64,000 bases of DNA, taken from contig CBDETN010000024.1 of the NCBI GenBank assembly GCA_965242915.1, positions 110,706 to 174,705 of the forward strand. The letters are read 5' to 3'. The DNA is from CAJXII01 sp965242915 (GTDB lineage Bacteria; Campylobacterota; Campylobacteria; Campylobacterales; Arcobacteraceae). The notes below the pieces were generated by a model that was not told the origin of the DNA, did no database searches, and saw only the letters and a list, made by a program, of their open reading frames with translations. A program made the position numbers and the translations under genes. Shown one piece after another: positions 19,581-28,797 of the stretch; within the stretch, counting starts at the first letter, position 1, and the number at the start of each line of letters is the position of its first letter.

Positions 19581-19592
19581 AGGTATAATCCA
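19581..19592 (+). promoter_or_regulatory. Candidate sigma-70 promoter -10 box for the rluD operon
   Basis: TATAAT at 19584-19589 sits in the sequence GGTATAATCC and follows a T-rich stretch without a clear -35 box, as is usual for campylobacterial vegetative promoters. It is 33 bases ahead of the rluD ATG, which has a GTGAG-type ribosome site. Confidence 0.5.
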
Positions 19593-19622
19593 ATTTAATA
19601 TATAAAGTGAGAATTAATAAAT

Positions 19623-20615
19623 ATGGATAAAGAATTTATTGTAGATGAAAGTGTGAGATTGGACCAATTTTTGGTAATTAAATTAGATGAAACTAGAAAT
19701 CAAGTTGATCAGCTGATTAAAAAAGGTTTTGTAACTGTTTCAAATAAAAAAAAAGCAAAAAGTGGTTTAAAATTACAAATTGGACAAAAAGTATCTGTAA
19801 CTTTTCCGGAAGTTATAAAAGAGGCTCCTCTTGAAGTTGATTTTGATGTTGAAATTATTTATGAAGATGATTATATTTTAGTTATTAATAAACCTTCAGG
19901 AGTAATAGTTCACGGAGCTGCAAGCGTAAAAGAAGCTACATTGGTTGATTGGTTAAAATTAAAAGAGATATCTTTATCTACGATTAGCGGGGAAGAGAGA
20001 CACGGTATTGTACATAGGCTTGATAAAGGTACCAGCGGACTTATGATAGTTGCTAAAACAAATGAAGCTCATGTTGCTTTATCGCGTCAACTTGAAGATA
20101 GAACTATGGGAAGATATTATTTAGCTTTAATTGATTTACCATTAAAAGACAATATAACTATCAATAAACCAATAGGACGAAATCCTCATAATAGATTAAA
20201 ACAAGGTATTGTAGATCATGGTAAAAGTGCTAAAACATCCTTTATGAAACTTTGTTTAAGTAATGATGATGAAGCTGTGCGTAATTCTGCTGGCAGCAAC
20301 AAATATGAACTTATAGCTGCAAAGCTTTTTACAGGCAGAACTCATCAAATCAGAGTACATTTAGAATCATTAAACAGACATATCCTAGGAGATGCCTTAT
20401 ATGGTTTTCAAGGTAATTTAGATATAATGCAAAGAGTTTATTTACATGCATATAATTTATATCTGACACATCCAATAACAAAAGAAAATATAAATTTCTG
20501 CGTAAATTTACCGGAAGATATGCAAACATTTTGCAAAAATAATTTTAATATGGAAATAATAAATGAAAAAGTTAATTCAAAATATATTATTGATAGCTTC
20601 AATAATTTTAATTAG
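19623..20615 (+). CDS. rluD: RluA/RluD-family 23S rRNA pseudouridine synthase
   Basis: It isomerises uridines in 23S rRNA. An S4 RNA-binding domain (residues 1-60) precedes the catalytic domain with HRLDKGTSGL (131-140), where Asp134 is the nucleophile. The late signature FTGRTHQIRVHL is also present. At 330 residues it has the RluD architecture, although RluC-like specificity cannot be excluded. Its last 53 bases overlap the start of the lipoprotein gene in another frame, a rather long overlap. Confidence 0.88.
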   Translation: MDKEFIVDESVRLDQFLVIKLDETRNQVDQLIKKGFVTVSNKKKAKSGLKLQIGQKVSVTFPEVIKEAPLEVDFDVEIIYEDDYILVINKPSGVIVHGAASVKEATLVDWLKLKEISLSTISGEERHGIVHRLDKGTSGLMIVAKTNEAHVALSRQLEDRTMGRYYLALIDLPLKDNITINKPIGRNPHNRLKQGIVDHGKSAKTSFMKLCLSNDDEAVRNSAGSNKYELIAAKLFTGRTHQIRVHLESLNRHILGDALYGFQGNLDIMQRVYLHAYNLYLTHPITKENINFCVNLPEDMQTFCKNNFNMEIINEKVNSKYIIDSFNNFN

Positions 20616-21867
20616 TGGTTGTGATACAAAGAATTTATCAATCCCTACTGACAAACCAAACATAGATGCAAATCTGCCGGTAATTGATACAGAAAAAATA
20701 AGAACAATTCCAGATATGACATCAATTGCTCTTGAATGGAAAACTATTGCCGTACCTGAAGTAAAAGGATATTATATTTATCGGTCTAATATTCAAGAAG
20801 ATGGTCAAAAGTTAAAAAGAGTAGCAACGATCAGCAGTAAATATACCTCGCATTATTTAGATAAAGACCTTGAACCAAATACACAATATATGTATTCTAT
20901 TTCTTGTAGAAGTTTAAATGACTATGAATCAATAGCAAGTAATTCTATAGTTGCAGCTACTATAAAAAGATTTGATTCTGTTAGTTTTATATCTGCGGTC
21001 AATGAACTGCCAAGACAAATTAAAATCTTATGGCGGCCGCATTCAAATAAAAGAGTTGCGAAATACATTATTCAAAGAACAAATAATAAAACTTCCAAAT
21101 GGAAAGATATTAAAACAATAAGATCAAGATTAGAAGTTGAATACATAGATACTAATTTAGGCGATAGTAAAGTTTTTTCATATAGAATCATATCTGTAAC
21201 TTTTGATGATATTGAATCAATTCCAAGTCAAATTGTAAAAGCCAGAACTAAACCTTTACCTCCAAGAGTAACCAATATTCAAGCAACATTGGATAAACCA
21301 AAAAAGATTATTTTAACTTGGAATCCTATAGAAGACACTAATGACATAGCATACTATTATATATACAGCAGCCGCAGCCAAGATGGATATTTTAGTAAGC
21401 TGATAAAAGCAAGAGCCGATAGCAACAGTTATGATGATTTAATTCAAAAAAATGGAAAAATGAGGTTTTATAAAATCACTACAGTTGATAAAGATGATTT
21501 GGAAAGTTCACTGGAAATACCGTCTATAGTTGGTAAAACTTTAGATTCACCGTCAAAACCTATAATATCTTTAGCTCAAATTCAAGATGATCAAGTAATT
21601 TTAAACTGGAAAGCCGGAGATAACAGAACAATTGCATATAATATACATAAAACCATTAAAGAAAGTTTCTTTTCATCAAAAACAGTTGTTATTAATAATA
21701 TTACTGATTTACGATTTGAAGATAAAGATATCGTAAGAGGTGTAACTTATAAATACAGTATAGAAGGTATTGACGAGTATGGATTATTATCTGAACAAAC
21801 TCCACCCACTACTTTAACAATTCCAAAACTTGACGAAATAAAAAATGCCCCATCTTCTAGTAACTAA
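20563..21867 (+). CDS. Fibronectin type III domain lipoprotein
   Basis: A 434-residue surface or periplasmic lipoprotein. The signal ends in the lipobox ISGC with the lipidated Cys at residue 20. Four repeats of about 90-95 residues follow. Each has the FN3 core of W/L, Y-Y-I-Y and a late Y-x-Y-S/R pattern (for example KGYYIYRS, RVAKYIIQR, AYYYIYSS, AYNIHKT). FN3 lipoproteins usually bind proteins or glycans; the partner is unknown. It lies between rluD and trmB with overlaps at both ends. Confidence 0.8.
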   Translation: MKKLIQNILLIASIILISGCDTKNLSIPTDKPNIDANLPVIDTEKIRTIPDMTSIALEWKTIAVPEVKGYYIYRSNIQEDGQKLKRVATISSKYTSHYLDKDLEPNTQYMYSISCRSLNDYESIASNSIVAATIKRFDSVSFISAVNELPRQIKILWRPHSNKRVAKYIIQRTNNKTSKWKDIKTIRSRLEVEYIDTNLGDSKVFSYRIISVTFDDIESIPSQIVKARTKPLPPRVTNIQATLDKPKKIILTWNPIEDTNDIAYYYIYSSRSQDGYFSKLIKARADSNSYDDLIQKNGKMRFYKITTVDKDDLESSLEIPSIVGKTLDSPSKPIISLAQIQDDQVILNWKAGDNRTIAYNIHKTIKESFFSSKTVVINNITDLRFEDKDIVRGVTYKYSIEGIDEYGLLSEQTPPTTLTIPKLDEIKNAPSSSN

Positions 21868-23005
21868 ACATAATAATATAACCACACCATCAACTTGTGA
21901 TGATGTGGTTTTTTCTTTTTTAGCCTCATCACAAAAAGAGAATAAGATTTTAGTAAAATGTTACGATCAACAGTTTTTCTTAACTACAAAAGAAAAAGAC
22001 GGTAATATTTTGGTAAAAGTTGATAACAGTACTCGAGTATCTCCGGTAAGCATTGTAAAAAAAGCTATAAATGCTTATGGAAAACTTTGTAAAGCTGATA
22101 TTTTATTTTCAAATACTGACGAAATCTTGCGAAAAGTGGAGCCTAAAAAAGAATTTTTAAAAGATATTTCATATTTTATAAATGACTTTAAAACAACTAA
22201 AGAGATATTTGTCGAAGTTGGTTTTGGGAGCGGAAGACATCTGATTCATCAGGCTTTACAAAATCCGGACAAAATAATCATTGGTTTAGAAATACACACA
22301 CCTTCAATTGAGCAGATGCTAAAACAAGTAAATATTCAAGGTGTGACCAATATATTAGCAGTCAACTATGATGCAAGATTATTTTTAGAATTTATGAAAT
22401 CAAACAGTATAAGTAGAGTTTTTGTACATTTTCCGGTACCTTGGGACAAAAAACCGCATAGAAGAGTGATGAGTCCTGAATTTATAAAAGAATCTTTAAG
22501 AGCTTTAAAACCAAACGGAACATTGGAATTAAGAACAGATAGTCCAAACTACTTTGAGTATGCCAAGGAATTATTAGAGAATTTCAAAGAGTTCCCATCT
22601 CAAATTATTAAAAATCAAGATTTAGAAGTGACAAGCAAATATGAAACAAGATGGAAAAAACAGGGTAAAGATATTTGGGATGTAACCATTACTTCTACAA
22701 TAAACGATGAAGAGTTGGTTATTGAAGATGATTTTACCTTTGATAAAAAAGTTGATACTCTTGCATTGAATTTAGATACAAAACCAATTGTTAAAGATGA
22801 CTTTTTAATTCATTTTGAAAATATTCTAACTATAAATGAACGTGATATTTTAATACAGCTTACAATGGGAAGTTTTAATAAACCTGTCAGTAAATTTATA
22901 ATAGTTAAAAATGGTCAAGCTTCATATTTTCAAGGTAACCCAATACCAACAAGTGCAAATTTAAAAGCACATAATTTAATAAAAAATTTAATAGGTGAGA
23001 AATAG
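21845..23005 (+). CDS. trmB: tRNA (guanine46-N7)-methyltransferase with N-terminal extension
   Basis: Methylates G46 in the tRNA variable loop. The SAM-binding motif VEVGFGSGRHL starts at about residue 123, and the catalytic segment FPVPWDKKPHRRV lies at about 205-217. The protein has 386 residues, with about 110 extra N-terminal residues and a C-terminal tail beyond the classic 230-residue enzyme, as seen in Campylobacterota. Its start MPHL overlaps the lipoprotein gene by 23 bases. A terminator-like hairpin lies within codons 12-26, which may lower or condition expression. Confidence 0.88.
   Translation: MPHLLVTKHNNITTPSTCDDVVFSFLASSQKENKILVKCYDQQFFLTTKEKDGNILVKVDNSTRVSPVSIVKKAINAYGKLCKADILFSNTDEILRKVEPKKEFLKDISYFINDFKTTKEIFVEVGFGSGRHLIHQALQNPDKIIIGLEIHTPSIEQMLKQVNIQGVTNILAVNYDARLFLEFMKSNSISRVFVHFPVPWDKKPHRRVMSPEFIKESLRALKPNGTLELRTDSPNYFEYAKELLENFKEFPSQIIKNQDLEVTSKYETRWKKQGKDIWDVTITSTINDEELVIEDDFTFDKKVDTLALNLDTKPIVKDDFLIHFENILTINERDILIQLTMGSFNKPVSKFIIVKNGQASYFQGNPIPTSANLKAHNLIKNLIGEK
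21880..21921 (+). terminator. Intrinsic-terminator-like hairpin inside the trmB coding start
   Basis: Arms 21880-21892 and 21898-21910 form a 13-bp stem with one mismatch, closed by the loop ACTTG. The stem is followed by TTTTCTTTTTT (21911-21921). The structure ends 13 bases and more past the lipoprotein stop, and falls wholly within trmB codons. Confidence 0.65.
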
Positions 23006-23989
23006 ATGAGAGCATTGGCATTATTTAGTGGTGGATTAGATTCAGTTTTGGCTATGAAGCTAATTGTTGATCAAGGTATAGAAGTTGTTGCTGTAAATAT
23101 AAATACAGGTTTTGGCAGTACAAATGACCGAAGAGAGCATATGCAAAGTATGTGTGATCAAATAGGGGTGAAATTAGAAATTTTAGACTTAAGAGAAGAG
23201 TTTCTTGATGAAGTATTATTTGACCCTAAATACGGGTACGGTAAAAATTTTAACCCCTGCATTGATTGTCATGGTTTTATGTTTAGATACACAGGAAAAC
23301 TTCTTAAAAAATATGATGCTTCATTTATGATAAGCGGAGAAGTTGTTGGGCAGCGACCTATGAGTCAAAGAAAAGATGCAATGGCTCAAGTACAAAAATT
23401 AAGTGATGATTGCGATGAACTAATAGTTAGACCACTTTGTGCAAAACTATTGCCGCCAAGTAAGCCTGAGCTTGAAGGTTGGATTGACAGAGAAAAGTTA
23501 CTTGATATAAACGGTCGTACAAGAACAAGACAATTAGAATTAGCCAAAGAGATTGGATTAGAAGATTTTGAAGCACCGGGAGGGGGATGCTTATTAACAG
23601 AAATTCAATTTTCGCAGCGGATAAGAGATTTTGTAGAACATGATAAGATGAAAGTTGATGATATAGATACTCTTAAAGCTGGACGGCATTTAAGATTACC
23701 TGATGGTGCAAAGCTGATTATTGGTAGAAACCAAGCTGATAATGAAAAATTAGTAAATACGCATAGTGATAAATATTTAAGAGCTAGAACAGTAGGGGCA
23801 AGCGGTCCTTTTTGTTTATTTACAAAAGATGCAAGTGATGAGGATAAAAAATTAGCTGCAAATATTATAGTAACCTATGGAAAAACCGAAGCTGAAAAAA
23901 GTTATAAAGTTAACTTTACCGAGTTTATTTTAGATGGTGTTAAATTTGATACAAAAGATGAATTACGGAAGTATTTTGTGTTAGGATAA
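23006..23989 (+). CDS. PP-loop ATPase with NFACT-R domain, probable RNA thiolation enzyme
   Basis: The N-terminal domain has the PP-loop SGGLDS (residues 8-13). It also has a cysteine pair PCIDC (85 and 88) and GGGC (Cys195), arranged as in MnmA/ThiI-type tRNA thiouridylases that adenylate a base and add sulfur. The C-terminal 90 residues contain IIGRNQADNEKL, a pattern of the NFACT-R RNA-binding domain. The 327-residue protein therefore looks like a stand-alone RNA-modifying sulfurtransferase. It starts directly after the trmB stop, another tRNA-modifying gene, which supports an RNA target. The exact nucleoside is unknown. Confidence 0.7.
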   Translation: MRALALFSGGLDSVLAMKLIVDQGIEVVAVNINTGFGSTNDRREHMQSMCDQIGVKLEILDLREEFLDEVLFDPKYGYGKNFNPCIDCHGFMFRYTGKLLKKYDASFMISGEVVGQRPMSQRKDAMAQVQKLSDDCDELIVRPLCAKLLPPSKPELEGWIDREKLLDINGRTRTRQLELAKEIGLEDFEAPGGGCLLTEIQFSQRIRDFVEHDKMKVDDIDTLKAGRHLRLPDGAKLIIGRNQADNEKLVNTHSDKYLRARTVGASGPFCLFTKDASDEDKKLAANIIVTYGKTEAEKSYKVNFTEFILDGVKFDTKDELRKYFVLG

Positions 23990-24102
23990 GTATAAATTAT
24001 CATTAGTTTAGAAATATAGTCAAAAAATAGTGAAATTAAAGAGATTATTAAAGAAAAATAGGTTATAAATCCATAAATATTTAAAATTTAGGAATTAAAG
24101 AG

Positions 24103-24354
24103 ATGTCATTAATAATAACAGATGAATGTATAGCTTGTGATGCGTGTAGAGACGAATGTCCAAATACAGCAATTGAAGAGGGTGATCCAGTATATATAAT
24201 TGAGTCTGATCGTTGTACAGAATGTGTTGGAAGTTTTGATGAACCTCAGTGTATTGAAGTTTGCCCGGTTGATTGTATTATAATTGATTCTGACAATCAA
24301 GAAACAATGCAAGAGTTAAAATTCAAATTCGAACAACTAGAAGAGGAAGAGTAG
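24103..24354 (+). CDS. YfhL-type 2[4Fe-4S] ferredoxin
   Basis: An 83-residue electron carrier with cysteines at 9, 12, 15 and 19 and a second set at 38, 41, 50 and 54, plus the extra Cys58. The longer spacing in the second set (C-x2-C-x8-C-x3-CP) is typical of the YfhL/Alvin ferredoxins with very low-potential clusters. The acidic C-terminus is also usual. It is 9 bases ahead of the Ppx/GppA gene. The partner enzyme is not shown by the neighbours. Confidence 0.9.
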   Translation: MSLIITDECIACDACRDECPNTAIEEGDPVYIIESDRCTECVGSFDEPQCIEVCPVDCIIIDSDNQETMQELKFKFEQLEEEE

Positions 24355-24363
24355 GCTTAAGTT

Positions 24364-25821
24364 ATGGCAAAAATTACAACCATCATAGATATTGGGTCAA
24401 ACTCAATGAGAATGGTTGTGTTAAAAAAAACCAGCAGATTTGCTTTTCATCTAATAAATGAAACAAAATCTAAAGTAAAAATATCTGAAGGTTGCTATGC
24501 TAACAATGGCCATCTTCAATCTGAGCCGTTAAACAGAGCATTTAATGCTTTAATATCTTTTATTCAAATCGCAAAGAATCTAAAATCCAGAAAAATTTTA
24601 TGTGTAGCTACATCAGCGCTTAGAGATGCACCAAATGGAAATATCTTTGTAAAAAAAGTCTCAAAAGAATTAGGTCTGAATATTAAAATTATTGATGGTC
24701 AAAAAGAGGCATATTATGGTGGTGTTGCTGCATTAAATCTTTTAGACTGTGATAATTTTGCCACAATTGATATTGGCGGCGGTAGTACTGAATTTGCATT
24801 TATAAATGATGGAAACATTACAGATACTGTTTCTTTAAATATAGGAACTATAAGATTAAAAGAATTATATTTTAATAAAAATGATTTAGACGGCGCAAAA
24901 GACTATATTTTATCGCAGCTAAAATATATAGAACATAAACCGCTAAAGTTAGTAGGTATGGGTGGAACAGCTAGAGCTTTAAGCAGAGCGATCATTGATA
25001 AAGAGCAATATTGTTTTGATATGCTGCATGGATTTAAATATAATACTAAAAACCATTATAAACTTTTTAATAATATTATTACCGCTAACAGTAATAAAAA
25101 ATTAAAAGATATTGGTATTAGAAAAGATAGGTATGACACTATAAAAGAGGGTACTTTTATCTTTAAAACTATTTTAGAATTTTTTCAAATTAAAGAAGTT
25201 ATTACAAGTGGAGTAGGGGTAAGAGAAGGTATCTACCTTACTGATTTGCTCCGAAGTTCAAATCATAAATTTCCTGTAAATTTTAATATTAGTATTAGAA
25301 GTCTGCTTGATAGATTTGTTGATGATGATAAACTTCCTGTATATTTAGGAAATAATGCAAAGAAAATATTTGATGTATTAAAACCACTTCATACTCTTGA
25401 CGATAAATATAAATCAATTTTAGTTATCGCTTCAAAATTACAGCCAATGGGTATATCACTTAACTTTTATAAAAACAGTGAGCATTCATTTAATTTCATC
25501 TTAAATGGATTAAGCTATGGTTTTACTCATGAAAGACGCCTTCTTATAGCTCATATAATTAAATTTTCAAAGAAATCTTTACCAAAACAAACTGAAATAA
25601 AAGAATATAAACAATTACTTCCGGATTTTAATGTAATACAGTGGCTTAGTTTTATGATTAGTTTAAATATATGCTTAAATAGTGATTTCTCAAGAACTAA
25701 GTTTGAATATAAATTAGTTAAAAATACTTTAGAGATAGAATGTGATAAAGATATTTATATCACACAAAGAGCTTTAGAAAAAATTGAGACACCGGTAAAT
25801 TTAGAATTAGAATTAATTTAA
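24364..25821 (+). CDS. ppx: Exopolyphosphatase / guanosine pentaphosphate phosphatase
   Basis: An actin-fold phosphatase of the Ppx/GppA family that degrades polyphosphate or converts pppGpp to ppGpp. Phosphate-1 motif IDIGSNSMRMVV is at the N-terminus (residues 8-19), and the second phosphate motif IDIGGGSTEF is at about 136-145. The C-terminal half (from about residue 300) is helical like the HD-like domain of long family members. At 485 residues it matches Ppx2/GppA-sized proteins. Ppx and GppA cannot be separated from sequence alone. It ends 2 bases before waaC. Confidence 0.85.
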   Translation: MAKITTIIDIGSNSMRMVVLKKTSRFAFHLINETKSKVKISEGCYANNGHLQSEPLNRAFNALISFIQIAKNLKSRKILCVATSALRDAPNGNIFVKKVSKELGLNIKIIDGQKEAYYGGVAALNLLDCDNFATIDIGGGSTEFAFINDGNITDTVSLNIGTIRLKELYFNKNDLDGAKDYILSQLKYIEHKPLKLVGMGGTARALSRAIIDKEQYCFDMLHGFKYNTKNHYKLFNNIITANSNKKLKDIGIRKDRYDTIKEGTFIFKTILEFFQIKEVITSGVGVREGIYLTDLLRSSNHKFPVNFNISIRSLLDRFVDDDKLPVYLGNNAKKIFDVLKPLHTLDDKYKSILVIASKLQPMGISLNFYKNSEHSFNFILNGLSYGFTHERRLLIAHIIKFSKKSLPKQTEIKEYKQLLPDFNVIQWLSFMISLNICLNSDFSRTKFEYKLVKNTLEIECDKDIYITQRALEKIETPVNLELELI

Positions 25822-25823
25822 AT

Positions 25824-26834
25824 ATGAAAATATGTATAATAAAACTATCTGCTATGGGTGACATTATCCATTCTATGATTACTTTACAATTTATAAAAAA
25901 AGCTTTGCCTAATTGCCAAATTGACTGGATAGTTGAGGAAAACTTTAAAGGTATTTTAGAAAACAATCCTCATATTGATAATATATTGCCGGTTAATTTA
26001 AAAACAATTAAAACAAAAAAAAGTGAAATATTTAATCAAATAAAACTTTTGAATACTTATGCTAAAAATAATTATGATGTAGTTATAGATGCTCAAGGAC
26101 TTATTAAATCAGCAATTGTTAGTAAAATTGTCGGAGGAAGAGTTTTGGGAAGTCAAATAGTTGGATTTGACAAAGATTCTATTCGTGAAAAAATTGCCAG
26201 TTGGTTTTATGATGAAACTGTAAATATCGGGTATGAAAAAAATGTGATTAACAGAAGTATAAAAGTAATTTGCGATCCCTTGGGTATTAAAGTAAATAAA
26301 GAAGATATTTTAAATAAAGAGCCGTTTTTATACTCAAGTATGCGTTCCCACTCAGGAGAGTTGGAACCGGGCTTGAATTATATTATATTTATAGTTGGTG
26401 CTTCAAAATTAAATAAGATATATCCAAAAGAAAAATTTCTTGAAATTGCTCAAAATTTACCAAATGAAAAGATAGAAGTAATCTGGGCAAATGAAGATGA
26501 AAAAAATGCGGCCGATTATTTAAAAGATAATTGCAATAATGTAACTGTATGTGAAAAAATGAATTTAGATAATTTAAAATTAAAGATTAAAAATTCATCA
26601 TTGGTAATAGGGGGAGATACAGGACCTACACATATAGCATGGGCTTTAAATGTACCGTCAATTACAATATTCGGTAATACTCCCCAAAGTAGAAATACCT
26701 ACATTACTGATATAAATCTAGTTGTAAAATCTAATAGTAAAGTAGATGCTTTAAACTTAGATAAAAAGGATTTTTCAATTAAAGATATTAACTCAAATGA
26801 AATTGTAACTCTTGCAAAGAATTTATTAAAATGA
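25824..26834 (+). CDS. waaC: Lipopolysaccharide heptosyltransferase I
   Basis: A GT-B glycosyltransferase (family 9) that adds the first heptose to Kdo in the core. The N-terminal KLSAMGDIIHSM segment and the late donor-site motif GGDTGPTHIAWALNVPSITIFG are characteristic, as is the spacing near NTPQSRN. The 336 residues fit. It opens the lipooligosaccharide cluster and overlaps the acyltransferase by 4 bases. Confidence 0.88.
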   Translation: MKICIIKLSAMGDIIHSMITLQFIKKALPNCQIDWIVEENFKGILENNPHIDNILPVNLKTIKTKKSEIFNQIKLLNTYAKNNYDVVIDAQGLIKSAIVSKIVGGRVLGSQIVGFDKDSIREKIASWFYDETVNIGYEKNVINRSIKVICDPLGIKVNKEDILNKEPFLYSSMRSHSGELEPGLNYIIFIVGASKLNKIYPKEKFLEIAQNLPNEKIEVIWANEDEKNAADYLKDNCNNVTVCEKMNLDNLKLKIKNSSLVIGGDTGPTHIAWALNVPSITIFGNTPQSRNTYITDINLVVKSNSKVDALNLDKKDFSIKDINSNEIVTLAKNLLK

Positions 26835-27721
26835 TAGATTTTTTAGTATATATAGCTTATAAGATTTTTGAATTCAAGGTAAAAGTATTACCGAAAAGTT
26901 TAATGAAATATGGTTTAATTGTATTCGCAAAGTTAATTTATATTTTAGATACAAAACACAAAAAAATAGCAATGGTAAATCTAAATTTGGCTTATGAGAA
27001 TACTAAAACTTTAGAAGAAAAAAAAGAAATCATCAAACAATCTTATCAAAATCTAGTATTTAATCTATATGAATTTGTAGAAAACCAATATTTAACGCTA
27101 GAACAATTAGAAAAAAAAATTAAAGTTGAAAATGAATATATTATAAAAGATGTTATTAAATCAGAAAGAAAGATTATATTAATATCAGCACACTATGGCA
27201 ATTGGGAAGTGATATGCAGCTATAACAGTATGAAATATAAGCCTACGACAAATGTAGGAAGACCTATGAGTAACGAGTATCTAAATGATGATTTAAGAAA
27301 ATCAAGAAATTTACATAAATCAGAGATGTTAGATAAGAATGAAGCTGCAAAAGGACTCATAAAGGCTTTAAAAGCTGACAGAATGATAGGACTTGCAGTT
27401 GATCAAAATACATCTGACAATATGGGATTACTTATTGACTTTTTTGGTAAGAAAGCCAGACAGACTGATTCTCCTGCAAAATTGGCATTAAAATTCAATG
27501 CTTTGATAATTCCTGTATTTGTAATTAAAAATGATTTTAGAGATTATACAATTAAATACTGTGAACCAATAGATATAAACAAAATTGAAGGTGATGATAA
27601 AATTTTAAAATGTACTCAATTACAAGCTGATGTAATAGAGGAGCAAATTAAAAATAAACCTGAAGATTGGTTCTGGCAGCATCAACGGTGGAAAAATCAG
27701 TATGAAGAATTATATAAATGA
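26831..27721 (+). CDS. lpxL: Lipid A biosynthesis acyltransferase (LpxL/HtrB family)
   Basis: Inner-membrane late acyltransferase that adds a secondary acyl chain to Kdo-lipid A. It has an N-terminal hydrophobic anchor, the catalytic HX4E motif in SAHYGNWEV, and the later block AVDQN with DFFGKKARQTDSPAKLAL. At 296 residues it is a usual size. Placement between waaC and a heptosyltransferase is the common campylobacterial order. LpxL versus LpxM activity is not resolved. Confidence 0.87.
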   Translation: MIDFLVYIAYKIFEFKVKVLPKSLMKYGLIVFAKLIYILDTKHKKIAMVNLNLAYENTKTLEEKKEIIKQSYQNLVFNLYEFVENQYLTLEQLEKKIKVENEYIIKDVIKSERKIILISAHYGNWEVICSYNSMKYKPTTNVGRPMSNEYLNDDLRKSRNLHKSEMLDKNEAAKGLIKALKADRMIGLAVDQNTSDNMGLLIDFFGKKARQTDSPAKLALKFNALIIPVFVIKNDFRDYTIKYCEPIDINKIEGDDKILKCTQLQADVIEEQIKNKPEDWFWQHQRWKNQYEELYK

Positions 27722-28797
27722 AAAAGCAAATCAATAAAATACTTATCATAGTACAAAGATCAAATGGAGATGTGTTTCTTAGCTCTCCTTTGATCAATGC
27801 CTTATATAAGCATTACAATCATCCTCAAATAGATTTACTTGTAAATGATGATACTTTGGCAATTGCAAAGACTTTAAAGCATATTAATAATATACATCTA
27901 TTTTCATATAAAAAGAAAAGAGAGAATAGATTAGGGCAAGAGAAAGATATAATCAAAGCTATTTATAAAAAGTATGATTTAAGTATAAACTTAACAGCAA
28001 GTGACAGAAGTGTAATTTATGCTATTTTAGCTTCAAGTTTTTCTATAAGTGCTGTTGAAAAGAAAAGTAAAAAATCTTGGTGGAAGAATTTATTTTTAAC
28101 TAAAAGTTATCCTTTTGATGTCAGCTTACCAATTGTAAAAAACAATACAGCAAGTTTAGAACTTTTAGGAATTAAAAATAAAACAATAGAAGTTAGATCA
28201 AGTTATTCTCAAGCTGCTAAAGAAAATATTTTTAAAAAATTGAAACAATTAAATATTAATAAATTTATAATTTTTCACCCATCAGCTCAATATGAGTATA
28301 AAATATATCCAAAAACTTTGCGAAATAAATTGTTAGAACTTTTAAATACATTAAATATTCCGATTATAATCACCGGCGCAAAAAGTAAACTTGATTTATC
28401 AATAAAAAGTGAATTGCCGTCATTAACTAATATTCATGATTTTATTGGCACTACATCTTTGGATGAGTTATTTGCTTTAAGTGATTTAAGTGAGGCTTAT
28501 ATTGGTATGGATACGCTTAATATGCATATAGCTGCATCTTTTAATAAAAAAATATTTGCGATATTTGGACCAACTATTTTAGATACATGGTCACCGTGGT
28601 GTAATGAATTACAAACAAATACCTCTATAAATACTCAAAAGCAAACTTATGGTAATATAACTATATTTCAAGCAAATATGGACTGTGTAGCTTGTGGCTT
28701 AGCAGGGTGTAATGATAAACATGGTAAAAGTGATTGTTTATATGCTATATCACCTGAAATGATTTTTGAAGAGGTTAAAAATTGTATAATAAAATAA
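27718..28797 (+). CDS. Glycosyltransferase family 9 (heptosyltransferase II/III-like)
   Basis: A GT-B heptosyltransferase of 359 residues. The N-terminal RSNGDVFLSSPLINALY and the donor-site block YIGMDTLNMHIAASFNKKIFAIFGPT match family 9. A Cys-rich segment near the C-terminus, CVACGLAGCNDKHGKSDC, resembles the WaaQ/RfaQ-type ending. The protein is probably WaaF or WaaQ in the inner core. It overlaps the gene before by 4 bases and the next by 16. Confidence 0.8.
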   Translation: MKKQINKILIIVQRSNGDVFLSSPLINALYKHYNHPQIDLLVNDDTLAIAKTLKHINNIHLFSYKKKRENRLGQEKDIIKAIYKKYDLSINLTASDRSVIYAILASSFSISAVEKKSKKSWWKNLFLTKSYPFDVSLPIVKNNTASLELLGIKNKTIEVRSSYSQAAKENIFKKLKQLNINKFIIFHPSAQYEYKIYPKTLRNKLLELLNTLNIPIIITGAKSKLDLSIKSELPSLTNIHDFIGTTSLDELFALSDLSEAYIGMDTLNMHIAASFNKKIFAIFGPTILDTWSPWCNELQTNTSINTQKQTYGNITIFQANMDCVACGLAGCNDKHGKSDCLYAISPEMIFEEVKNCIIK

